Assembly: GCA_010015745.1 (NCBI GenBank)
Contig: ML978199.1
Location: 56,150-120,149, forward strand
Reading direction: 5' to 3'
Source of the DNA: Setomelanomma holmii
Taxonomy: Eukaryota > Ascomycota > Dothideomycetes > Pleosporales > Phaeosphaeriaceae
DNA length: 64,000 nt
Below, one piece after another: positions 1 through 10,196 of this stretch. The stretch's first letter is position 1. Each line of letters begins with the position of its first letter. The translations under genes were made by a program, and so were the position numbers. The notes beneath the pieces are model-generated. The model made no database searches. It saw only the letters and a list, made by a program, of their open reading frames with translations, and was not told where the DNA came from.

Positions 1-1734
1 GTAAGCGTCTCCCAGTACGTTGCGCGCTTGTACAAGCACCTAAAGCCGCGCGTTATCTTGCAACTGTCGCAGGCGCTCAGCAAAGTACACCTCAGCTTTG
101 ATAGATAGACAACAAAGGTCAGCAAGCGTGGCTTTCTAGGCGTCGTTGCGCACTTTGTCGACAGCAGAGGCAACCTGCAGGACTTGCCTATAGCGCTGCC
201 CCAGCTGACAGGCGCTCACAGTGGCGAGAGGATGGCCGAGGTCATCATAAAAACGCTGCAGGACTTTAAGATCACGTCGCAATTGATTGGTTACTTTGTG
301 CTTGATAATGCTACTAACAACAACAGTACTGTTGCAATATTAGCTCAAGATTACGGTTTCAATGCCACCCACTGGCGCCTCCGCTGCGAACCTCACACGC
401 TTAACCTTATCAGCCAGACGCTCCTCTAGGGCAAGGGCAGCGCCGCCTCGTTCAACAACAACGTACAAGAGCTCACCGACGAGCACGACTTTATAGAGGA
501 GTGGAGGCGCGTAGGCCCACTTAGTGTACTGCTCAGTATCATGAACTACATCAAAACGCCGCAACAGCATAAGCTCTTTGAGGACTTCTAGCGCCTCGCC
601 CACACTGAGCTGCCGTCCAGCGCGTCAGCCGACGATCGCAAGATCCTTGAGCCTGTTAAACCCGTCGTTACGCGGTGGAACTCGTACTACTTATGCTTTG
701 AGCGTGCTGTAAAGCTGCAGTTTGCAGTGAACGCCTATGCTACTCACCATATACAGTGGGTGCAAAGGGAGGACATGTTTGCGCAAAGTCACGGCAACAA
801 GCTGCCAGTTGCGCAGCCGTGGATGCGATCAGATGGCCTTACAGGTGCTGATTAGGCAGTAATTACAGAATACATGGACATCTTGAAACCGCTCAAGACT
901 GCTACAAAGCGCCTTGAAGGGCGCGGCAAAAGCGGCAGCTTTGGGGCTATTGCTGAGATAATTCTAATATTTGATCACCTCCTTACCTACTACGAGCAGC
1001 GCGTCAACGTGTATGAGGCGGTTAACTACAACGAGCACGATAAGTTGCCTGAAGATCACATTGCAATCAACTTGTGCGCAGCTTGGCAGAAGGCCGATGA
1101 CTACTACTCTAAGCTGGACGACTCGCCCGCATACTACGTTGCTACAATACTCCATCCAATGTACAAGTACTACTGCGATAAGGCGTGGGCTAAGAAGCCT
1201 GACTGGCTCGAGGCCAGTAACGCTAGCTTTCAGGCGCTCTAGGCGCAGTACAACATCTCACTGCGCGCAGTAAGGCCGTCGGCAGTGATCCCAAGCGATA
1301 TAGACGATGCGATCGATAGTATACTCAACCCTAGTACTGCCAGCAGCCTTAGCGCTGACGAGGACGAGTTTAAGAGGTGGAAGCGCAGCGAGCCAGCAGC
1401 TGAGAGAGGTACAGAACACGCAGATAACCCTATCAAATACTGGGTGAGCATGCGCGATTGCTATCCTAGCCTCAGTAAGCTTGCGCTTGACGTACTCTGT
1501 ATCCCAGCGTCAAGCTATGAGTGTGAGCGCCTGTTTAGTGAGCTGGGCGACTTCTTAGAGCCGCGACGACGACGTCTAGGACCTCAACTTCTAGCGGCAA
1601 TACAGTGCGTACGACGGTGGCAAAGAGCTAGCTTCGGAGGCGACGACAAGGTAGTGGAGGAGGAGGCAGCAGACAACGACAATATGGAGCTTTTGTGCGA
1701 GCTGGCGACTTGGGACGACGAAACTCAACACTAA
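1..1734 (+). pseudogene. hAT transposase pseudogene with five in-frame UAG codons
   Basis: A single frame (frame 1) can be read from base 1 to the TAA at 1732-1734 without any frameshift, interrupted only by TAG at 106-108, 427-429, 589-591, 853-855 and 1240-1242. hAT landmarks are readable: the FD-x-W-T region (its Trp is now the TAG at 106), the DW (now D-TAG at 853) before 'EYMDILKPLKTATKRLEG', and the C-terminal hATC dimerisation region with 'YWVSMRDCYPSL' and 'SSYECERLFSELG'. Three of the stops sit where family members have Trp and two fit Gln, as expected from CpA-to-TpA changes on either strand (RIP). The family assignment is sure. The protein cannot be made as it stands unless UAG is read through. 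The 5' part is off-window. Confidence 0.88.
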
Positions 1735-1841
1735 GGCTAGCGCTAGTACAGGCTATCAAGCCCATCAATCAAGCCTCAATCAAGCTCACGATCTCAGCTT
1801 GTTAGCTCCAACAATCCAAGCTGACGCCTTCAAAAAACGAG

Positions 1842-1871
1842 CAATCCAAGCTAACGCCTCAGCTTGGATTG
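1842..1871. repeat. Perfect 11-bp inverted repeat in hAT subterminal region
   Basis: CAATCCAAGCT at 1842-1852 and its exact reverse complement at 1861-1871 flank an 8-nt spacer. A related direct copy lies about 30 bp upstream and differs by one G/A change (GCTGACGCC versus GCTAACGCC). Such subterminal words are typical transposase-binding sites in hAT elements. This is probably close to the right terminus. Confidence 0.6.
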
Positions 1872-1879
1872 GCTTGATT

Positions 1880-3299
1880 GTTGACAACTATGTACGCGGA
1901 GCAGGTTGTTTGAGCTGTAGCCTGGCGAAGCGAAAATCTTTGATGGACTGCCGGATGTTGTGGTGGTAAAGTCGGAGAGAGATTGCGATTCGAAGTCGCC
2001 GTTAATGATGTAGTTGCTGGGTGCGGATATGCAGGGAAGGACGGGTGTTGGCGACGGCGTGGGCGATGGCGAAGCTGATGAGGATTTAGGCGTAGGAGAA
2101 GGCGATAGGCTAGATGATGCAACGTTGCTTGAAGTAGAGGAAGCGACCTGGCTGGAAGACGACGAAGACGAGCTGAAGGACATTGACGAAGCAAGAGGCA
2201 ACGAGATCTGCGTTGTGGAGGACAAAGACGAGCTGGCCGAAGTAGAAGATTCTACTAATGACGAACTTGTAGATGCAACACCCGAGGACGCGCTGGAGCT
2301 TGAAGTGATCGAGGTCGCAGAAGAAGCCGAGCTTGAGCTCCTCGATACAGACGTGGACACAAGGCTAGAGCTGTCGGACACTGACGAAGATGCGATCGAC
2401 GATGAGACATGAGTTGAGGATGACAAGGGCTTCGACGAAGAGGATGAGGGGCTAGGAGCCAAGGCAGAACACTGGCCGAAGCCTGCCTAGCATCCAGTCC
2501 CGCAGTATGCAGAAGTCGAGCCGCTACTATATGTTTGCAACAATCTCTGACTTCGATAGTTACACGTACAGTAACTGTATTGAGAGCAACAGTTGCCCCA
2601 CTTGGAACCTAGACAACTGAAGCCGCCAGTCGCACCATTGGAATTACCACAACGAGCATTCGTAGACACCTTAACCGAGGACGACGGTAAAGCGGCGGAG
2701 ACAGAAGAGGAACGTGTACTCGTAGCCAAAGTTATTAAAGACTGTAAACCCAAGGACTAAACACCACTGCACATTCCAAAGCCTATGTACAGTCCATTCC
2801 GCAACAAGCTAACGTCAACCCACTACAACTTGTCAACTCGTTAGGTTTTGGCGGTTCGATTCAAGAACATACCAGTAACCGTACTTGGAGCAACAGTTGC
2901 CAAACGCCGAGCCCTGACAGGTGTAGCCTTCACTGCCACCACACGATCCATCTTTTGACAATGTCTTGGACGAACCTTTGCAGCTCCCGTATGCAGCATT
3001 ACAGTTCGTTCCGCAGTGATCTATATGCAGTGGTCAGCACAAGACTGGGATCTTGAAGACTAGACCAACCTGTCGTGCTACCACAATAGCCGTATCTACG
3101 TTGTCCTTTTCAATTCATCTGCAGCTTATCCATTGCTTCGGCTCAAAGCAACTTACTGGGAACAACAATTTCCATAAGATGATTCTGCGCAAACAAGTCC
3201 GCCAAAAGATGCACCGCAGCGACCCGTATTGCTGACTTTCTGCGCGAGCACACCAGTGCTGACCAAAGCTGGAAGTGACCAGAGAGTAGCCGCACGCAT
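1880..3299 (-). pseudogene. Secreted multi-CBM18 chitin-binding protein, disrupted by hAT insertion
   Basis: Starts at ATG 3297-3299 with a signal-peptide-like N-terminus (MRAATLWSLPALVSTGVLAQ). A CBM18 (hevein-like) module follows: 'NTGRCGASFGGLVCAESSYG', CCSQ, then YGYCG after a GTAAGT intron. A second module is 'DGSCGGSEGYTCQGSAFGNC' and a third 'ARCGNSNGATGGFSCLGSKW', ending AYCGTGC. The next codon is TAG (2487-2489) where 'CQAGFGQC' is expected, so CAG to TAG. Beyond it the frame continues through a 120-residue Ser/Thr-rich linker and the start of a carbohydrate-binding module (YIINGDFES) that breaks off at the hAT end. At least three introns are visible; the one near 2760-2870 (GTATGT donor) and the one near 2525-2565 are not fully resolved, and a further in-frame TAG lies just before 2753. 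The protein would be secreted and bind chitin, for example to shield hyphae. It is now probably non-functional. Confidence 0.78.
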
Positions 3300-4765
3300 C
3301 TTGGCAAGTCTTGTTGTAGATAATGACCGTGGTGAAAGCGAGTGTGAGAGCGTCGTAAAAGATCAAATCATTGCAAACAGGACGATGATGTACTTTCCAG
3401 GCGAGCACAACCCAAAGGGGAGATCTCGCGCTCTACGCGGAGCCCAAAAGGGAGATGCGCAAGTCTCTTTCGGCGAATCCTGTTGAGAGCAGGTGCTGCC
3501 TAGACAATCAGACGCAGCAGTCGCGATGACCTCAGTTATGGGAGGAGCAAGTGGCTGGTAGACAGAGTACTTAGCCTCTCATCTCACCTGAGACCAATGA
3601 ATAACTCTTACATCAATTTTCTACTTTAACAAATCCATCGTCCCTGTTCGGCAGCTATTCTAGTATAAGAACGTAGCGGGGTTGCCGTGAGCGAAATTGC
3701 AGCGATAGCACGAGCATATCAATCTCAGCCTAGATTAGTAGATCAGCAAAGCGCAGAGGTGACAGATGTATAATTTTCATCGTTCTACTTGAAGTTAGTG
3801 CGGTGGTTGGTACTTGGCGACGGGTCCGGGGCGACTAGTGCAGAACTGCGCTAAGCCCTAGGCAGAGCCGGCCCAGGCCATTTGTAGCGTTCTAGAAGGT
3901 CAGCCTCATGCGCCAAGATCTGAGGCCTTCGCTAAATCCGGCTTCAAGGAGTATCGTTAAAGACGCCTGTCGGAGTGTTTCAGCTTAGACTGGGCTTCTA
4001 GCGCGAACAATACTGTGAGGCTGAAGGACATTGCAAATTGATCAACAGAGGCCAGCGCATTGTCGACGTCCCGCAGTGGTCATTGCTCAAAAGAGCGTGT
4101 CTGCTAAATAGCAGGCTTCGCAATTTGCTAAGCCTCGGTGCTACGCACTTGACGTCTCCAAAGAATTGTTGACCATAGCAAAAGATTCACAAACGGTGGG
4201 TCCAAAACACAGCTCATTCGCAGCGAATCGAACTTGAGCAGAAACTATACCGGCCAGAATTTGATGTTTGAACAAGATGTTCAGCGCTGCCGCAGCTTCT
4301 GCGCGATGAAAGTACCAAAAGTTTGTGAAAGTTCCACAATCTAAAGCTGCGTGATCCGCCTTCGTATTCTCGGTGTGGTAGCTTTTGTATACCAAAGATG
4401 CGCCACATCGAAGCGGCTCGCTCGGGCAGTCCAGATATCGAACCAACAAGCCAAGGTATATCGCGTGGACGTAGGTCGCCCACAATTAAGCTAAGTGGAT
4501 AATCCCGTACCTGCCACCACGTATGGTCCAGCCGTGGTGGGTGCAGCGATGTCTCGCCAAGTCAGGTCACATATCGATGAGTGAAGAGTCGCCTATCGTG
4601 CTCATGGAGTAAGTGGGAGAAGCTATTTGGTCTGGGACAAGCCGTGCAGCTGCCATACCCTGACATCCCTCGACTCCGCAGTTTATGACCACCAATCAGA
4701 CCCCAACTGACATCTGATATTGAGTGACACCGTTATTTAAGTGTAGCGTTGCTGTCAAAGAACCT
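3300..4765. other. Intergenic region, no gene recognised
   Basis: About 1.47 kb between the CBM18 gene start and the HET gene end. Two overlapping minus-strand reading frames of 90-115 codons occur at 4141-4485, but neither shows a recognisable domain and they contradict each other. I treat the stretch as non-coding. Confidence 0.5.
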
Positions 4766-6619
4766 CTATCGAGCTACTGCGTCTCGTATGGCGCGACTTG
4801 ACGGCCGGTTCGAAGGCCTGGGTGGGAGCAGCCTGGCTCGGTCATCGGTAACACGTTGCGGTGTCTCATTGCGCGGCACAGCGTCAATAATGATATGGTA
4901 GATCCGTACGCCGAAGACGACGTTACTGTTCATGGTTGTGACGACTTCATATTCTCCCCGCTGAGGCTCCGGGAGAAAGCATCTGTCTTTGACCCAGTTG
5001 GGGTCGGCCAAGTTGTCAAACATGACGTCTTTGTCCTGGTTGGTAAAAACGGCACCCCGAATCGGGTCAGCTGTTGTTGTGCTTGTTCGCGCAAATACGG
5101 TAAAGTCCCATTCGCCTTGCTTGTGCGAACGCCGGAAGCAGAAGGAGCAAAAGCCATGCAGTGTATTTCCTCGCCACACGTCGGTACATGTCACCATTAA
5201 AACTTTTGTCCTCGGTTCCCAACTTGTGGTCCCTCTTTGGTGAGAGGGTCTATCGAGGCTTTCACCTGCGCTGATGTCGTAGTCTAGTGAACTGAAGTAT
5301 TCAGTCTCGGTTAAAGCGATTCGAAATGAGCTATCACGGTCAGGGTTGAAGACGCTGGAAGGCCGAAGCTCTTCGTTGTCCCCATCAACAATGACGAGCT
5401 TCTTCATGCTCGACTGCGCTACGAGTCCGAGCCCTATGGCTACTGTAGATCGCGGCGTGGATAAGGCAAGCTGCGCCCGTTCGACCACACCACCACTTTC
5501 GTCAGATCTTAGTGTGGAACGGAGAAAGATGCCTGTCAGTTCAGAAAGGCCGATTGGCGAACAATTAAGTAACCCAATCCAGCCAATGAGTGTGTTCGAT
5601 AGCTTGGCCCAATTGTCCAGATCATATTTACCCACTTTCGATGTCGGAAACAGAGGCAACACTGGAAGCTCGATTTGCAACCCTGCGTTGGTTGCAGTGA
5701 ACGCAGTTGTAGACACACCAGCAATTTGTACTTGGCCGCAGTTTTCGAAATCTTTAGGAGACCTGTCTGGCAAGTGACCAAAGACGAGACTATGCTGACT
5801 TCGCACTGCGCCCCTCTCCGGAGCTGGTTGGAGATAATTTTCTGTCTGGGTATCTATATCTGTGTCCAAACCCCAAGCAAAAATGGAGTCGTCGTTGGTT
5901 TTCTTCATGATCTCTTGCTGAAGTCTGGTAAATGCTCGCAGACCTTCTCCATAAAGTAGCGGCATATTGATATCGAAGATACCAAGTAGAGCATATGCCA
6001 GGTCTTCTAAACGAATCGTTGCGCGCTGGGCGGCCCATGACATCTTTACCGCAACGCTGTACTTGCCAAGTGCGTGGGTCCGGTAATACCTTCTTGCAGT
6101 CCAATCATTAAGAACATCTATCGGAATAGAGGTTACCTAGGAGACAGTGTCAGCTAGGACTTGTCGTGTGCCTAGCGGGTGCCAGATCGTGTCGTAGAAC
6201 ATCAGATCCGAAGGTGCCAACAGCTCTTGAAGTGTCCAGCCACGGGTAACCCATCGACTTCTATGAGACTTTGTGTGAAAGTCCGCCGCAGCAACGTCGG
6301 CAAGGTAGACGTAGCATACGCAAGAGTAGGCATACCAGGCAAACATCGAATTGATTGCCTCGGAGAGCTCCGCACTCGAAGTCTTGTCGATACAACAGGT
6401 GTCAACCCATGCATAGTGGAGACCGTCCTGCAAGGCCTGCCGGCAGGTGTGGGATATCTTTCCGTACCCCTTCTTCTTTCGGGCTCCAGCCTGGTCGTGA
6501 GTGAAGTCGGCAAAAGTCACCTCCTCGTCGCCCCACGTGTGGGACAGAATGGCATACCGCGGGACTTTGTCGCCAAAGTACTCCTCGAGTTGTAGCGTAG
6601 AACAGTTGATGAGGCGCAT
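4766..6619 (-). pseudogene. HET-domain heterokaryon incompatibility protein with one premature UAG
   Basis: One uninterrupted frame of 617 codons except for TAG at 6137-6139. Residues 1-160 hold the HET core: MRLINCSTLQLEEY, YAILSHTWG, GYGKI, YAWVDTCCIDK, SSAELSEAINSMFAWY, CYVYLADV and RGWTLQELLAPSDLMFYD. After the stop the family sequence continues in frame: VTSIPIDVL, then MSWAAQRATIRLEDLAYALL, GIFDINMPLLYGEG, AFTRLQQEI and SIFAWG, then a variable C-terminal half. HET proteins trigger cell death after fusion of unlike strains. Sites at the stop usually hold a polar residue, so CAG to TAG is likely. No intron fits around the stop. It may be an inactive allele, a RIP product or a sequencing error; the rest looks healthy. 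Confidence 0.85.
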
Positions 6620-7617
6620 TATTACTGATGTGGAATGAAAGTGAATGCGTTCAGGTCAGCCGTGCAACCCCACCTCAGGTCGCTAAGGACGCTCAGCCGA
6701 GCCTCAGCCTCGTGGCGGCCCTGCCTCGTTCATGGAGGTTGCGTCAAGCAGCCATGAATGAGATGTAACAAGTACGCTGCAGAATTGCATCCTAATGGCC
6801 TCTGCGACCAGGATTTTTGAGTGTGCTTTGCGAGACACCATAGAGTGACTGAGAAGTACGGTCTGATACGTATGAACCGTAGTGGACTCATGTCAAGATA
6901 GCTTTCAGTTCCAAGTATCTGATGCTGCATCAGATGTAATGCGATAGCGCGGCTTTTGCTGGGATGTATAGAAGACAGGCTGGTGAAGGATGTAGACGCC
7001 CCAGGCCCCCAACTCGCGACTTCGGCGCGCTAGCACGTGCGCTGATGTCATCGCTTGTTTCGTTCCCAACCTTTCACACACCACAACAAGCCATCAAAAC
7101 ATCGGCTTTGATGGCCGTCGGGGTTTTCGGTCCCAGATCAGGTTTCTCGTCGACCCGCTCGCAGCGCCCCTGAGCTCAGCGTTACTGTGCATTCCTCCTG
7201 CAGCTGCTAGTGCGACATGTAGCGTATTACCGCACCAATCCAACAGCGACAACACTGGCGCGCAACAGCCGCAGGAGGTTCATGAGCGCGTTGACATGTC
7301 GCACGACGATGCAATGACTACACGATATCTCGACACGGCTCGCAGCGTGTTTGCGACGGCATCCTCTGTTCGCGATGTCTCCGCTATGGTGGACATGAGT
7401 CCAGGCGTGTGAGGTCATCGACAAGGATCGTGTCCAGTTGCCGTGTCTGCACCCCAGAATCTTATTGTCGTCTCAACCCCTCTCAGCCGTTGAGCTTGAG
7501 CTTTTTCATATTTCCTCCTGTTCCATCGCATAGGCTGCAGTCCTGTCACGTTGTCCACTCGCTCCCAAGTGCTTCTGCAGCTACACTACCAGCTGCTTAC
7601 CATCGGCTTCTTCTGCC
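6620..7617. other. Intergenic region, no gene recognised
   Basis: About 1 kb between the divergent HET gene and the coiled-coil gene. It should hold both promoters. Only short reading frames without domain character are present, and I see no RNA gene or repeat. Confidence 0.5.
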
Positions 7618-8896
7618 ATGTCCCGCCCCAAGAGCATGCCAGACTTCTCTGTGTTGATGGACGCATCGACGCCGTTATTCGAAGCACGAGCGCAAAATCG
7701 GAGACAGACATCACCCGTACGAGGACAAGGACATCCGCGGAAGAAGCTCAGCATCTCGCTGGCAGCCGGATTAATTATGAACACGGATAGCCCAAAGGGG
7801 GTGGCGCACCCAGGGTCGCCGCAGAAGCAAAGTCTGGACGGCACCATAGAGGAAGAGGAGATGGGAGCAGAAGGCGGCCTATTCCATGCATACGCATTAA
7901 AGGTAGGACATGCGAATGCAAAACCAGCACATCGGTTGCGCAGCCTAGCCCGGAGCTGACAGAACGCAGAGCGATTTTACCAACTCTCCACCCTACATCC
8001 TCACATTCGCCTCGGCCGCTGTATGTACGCAATGGTGGGGGCTCGTACAGCGCGAATACCCCGACGCGACCCGCCCGAGCCCGCAGCTGTTTGTGATGAA
8101 GGGCGAGGATCTTGACCGCATCCCTGACAGTCTGAGGTTTTATGGACTGCGGCACAAGTGGTTCTGTACTGGGCAAGACAATCTGTCGAATTCTTCGCCT
8201 GTCATACCCTTGCAGAGCGCTGATGGCCATGCTCTTGCGCCCGCGCGTTCTGCCCCCGCAGAGAGGCCAGGCTCGTCGTCGTCAGCGTCGTCTTCGATGG
8301 ACCGACTAGCAGAGAAGCTGGACCGACTTGCAGGCGTAGTGGAGAACAACGCCGAACAGATACACGCGCTGTCGGTCGCGCAGTCAGCTGGGCTGCAGCG
8401 GATGCAGGAGATCAATGAGACAAACACGGCCCAGATCAAGGCACTGGCCGATTCTCAAGCTAAGCTACAAGCGCTCATAGACCAGAACGCATCGCATTAT
8501 ATCGCTCTCTCGAACTCGTCGTTCCAAGCGCAAGAGCAGATTAAGAACATTTTGAAGACAACCACGACCCAGATTCAAGGACTGTCAAAGAACCAGGCAC
8601 AGCTCGCCAACACGTTCGATGGGATGATGCGCGGCATCGATAATCTTGCCAGCTCAGTCTCGCAGATGAATATTGGCTCGAACATGTCAGACACGTCAAG
8701 CGCTGTGTCATCCCCAATACCTTTTCACGTAATGGGCAATCGCATCAGCCCACCTCCGCGAAAGCTGAACAGGAAGATCAAGGGAGTGTGGTATGAGTAC
8801 GACACTCCTGCGGTGCCGTCACCCAACGCGTCACCTCGACGAAGTGTAGCTTTTGCAGACGCGCCTTTAAAGAGTTCCGTCTCCAAGAAGACCTGA
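7618..8896 (+). CDS. Hypothetical protein with repetitive C-terminal coiled coil
   Basis: Exons 7618-7902 and 7970-8896 around a 67-bp GTAGGA...GCAG intron give about 403 residues. The frame is preserved across the junction (YALK|SDFTNSPPYI). The N-terminal third is basic and low complexity. A conserved-looking block follows the intron (TFASAAVCTQWWGLVQREYP, FVMKGEDLD, FYGLRHKWF). Residues of roughly 210-330 form a long polar helix with recurring 'NxxQI-x-AL-x-x-xQ' units (NNAEQIHAL, NTAQIKAL, TTTQIQGL), typical of a parallel coiled coil. The C-terminus is Ser/Pro-rich and basic. I do not recognise a named family. The start ATG is chosen because it opens the frame and there is no upstream in-frame ATG. 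Confidence 0.7.
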
Positions 8897-9639
8897 TCTG
8901 CCACGCAACACTCGGTGTAATCTATGTACGGCCGAAAAATAACAACCTTCAGCTGCTCACTAAAGATCAGGCACTCACCTCACCGGTTACATGCTAGGTG
9001 AGCTTCAATCCGAATTTTCGGCAATGCAGAGCTGGCAATCTTAATGGTCCCACGATCGTCCAAAAAGGGGCTATGAGGTCTGGCCGGTTCAGAGTCGTGC
9101 AGATCCGCTGCTGGTAAGGAAAGATCGCGATCTCATTGGGTGGCTCTTCCATGGCCGTCTCACACTGGGCATTAAGAAGCGAAATCCGGCCTACGAGTTA
9201 GCAGCCTGACACCCATTATCCCCAAAAGTAAGGGCTAATGATTGTGGCTTACAGGACTCCAAATACGAGAACTTGAGAATCGACACCTGGCTGATAGATA
9301 AAACTGCCAATCACGAATGCTGCCCTACGTCTACCTTCAAAGCTCCTCATTGCAAACGGGACATTGAAACGGTCTTCACCTTTACTTCACATGGTGGCAA
9401 AGGAATGTCCTTCGACCATACTTTTATAGCAACAACGCAACGCCCCTAACCTCCCTGCTTCGTATGGCTTGGCACTGGGGGTTGGAAATACACTTCACTG
9501 ACATATATATGTCCACCACGAACCCTATATCAGATCAACCAAACAGCACACGAACCAAGAGGCATAACAAGCAGACCAGAATAGTAGCTAAAATTGCGCG
9601 ACACTCCAAAGCACGCCGGAATCAGAACCCGACCACACA
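8897..9639. other. Intergenic region, nothing recognised
   Basis: No reading frame above noise. The stretch contains the 3' flank of the coiled-coil gene and the promoter of the small secreted protein gene. Confidence 0.5.
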
Positions 9640-10196
9640 ATGCACTTCCTCACGACCATCTCTTTTTTCGTTGCAAGTACGCTCTTCTCTATGGATACAG
9701 CCATACCCCTCGATCACAACGCCACTTTGCAAACCCGTGCATCCGACAAATGTAGCTTTACATACAAGCTCACTGAACTTTTTCCCGAGGCGCGAAGGGG
9801 GCCACAAGTCCACTATCAGCGCAACTCTCCGTCAAGGGTGGAACTCGATGAATCCAGAGATGAGTCCTGCAATGCCCGGGTTGACCTGGTTCGGCCCAGC
9901 CGGCAGTACTGGACCATCTACAGAAACTGATATCGAGCTGGTTGAACACATGGTGGCTGTTCAGGGCATCAATGGCGATAATACCTTGATGATTATGTGG
10001 ACGATGAGTGCGGGTAAATGACTTCGCTTTAATGTTGCTTGATTTGGTTGCAGATAGTCAGACAGGTGATCCGGATTCCGAATGGCTAGATTTCTTCTAC
10101 AGCCGACCTCCACCAGGTCGACCAGACCTTACGCTCACGCCATGGAAGGACCTAGACGAGGACGTGTATTTTGCTGGATGTCAGAGGAGTCCCTGA
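9640..10196 (+). pseudogene. Small secreted protein gene with frame break in a T5 run
   Basis: Starts with a good signal peptide (MHFLTTISFFVASTLFS) and a short mature protein beginning near 'LDHNATLQTRASDKCSFTYK'. Frame 1 is coding-like to the T5 run at 9779-9783; after it the coding-like frame is frame 2 (SATLRQGWNSMNPEMSP, DIELVEHMVAVQGINGDNT), consistent with one surplus T. A 40-bp intron (GTAAAT...GCAG, 10014-10053) joins in frame to the last exon, which ends FAGCQRSP at TGA 10194-10196. The two cysteines near the ends could form a disulfide. Restored length would be about 170 residues, in the range of apoplastic secreted proteins. Whether the slip is real or a sequencing error is unknown. 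No named family recognised. Confidence 0.5.

Larger units (their letters stand above)
1..1880 (+). mobile_element. hAT-superfamily DNA transposon relic, 3' part
   Basis: The 3' portion of a hAT (hobo/Ac/Tam3) element enters from the left edge of the window. It comprises the transposase reading frame to 1734 and about 145 bp of repeat-rich subterminal sequence with several copies of a CAATCCAAGCT-type word in both orientations. The element appears inserted in the C-terminal module of the minus-strand CBM18 gene, whose reading frame fades out near 1880. The 5' end and the 8-bp target duplication lie outside or cannot be fixed, so the right border (about 1880) is an estimate. Confidence 0.8.

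Noticed and set aside
2014..2412. 132-codon acidic plus-strand reading frame
   Set aside because: Exact antisense of the Ser-rich linker of the CBM18 gene; low-complexity shadow.
4141..4485. Minus-strand frames of 90-114 codons
   Set aside because: Two contradictory overlapping frames, no motif, no splice sites; probably chance.
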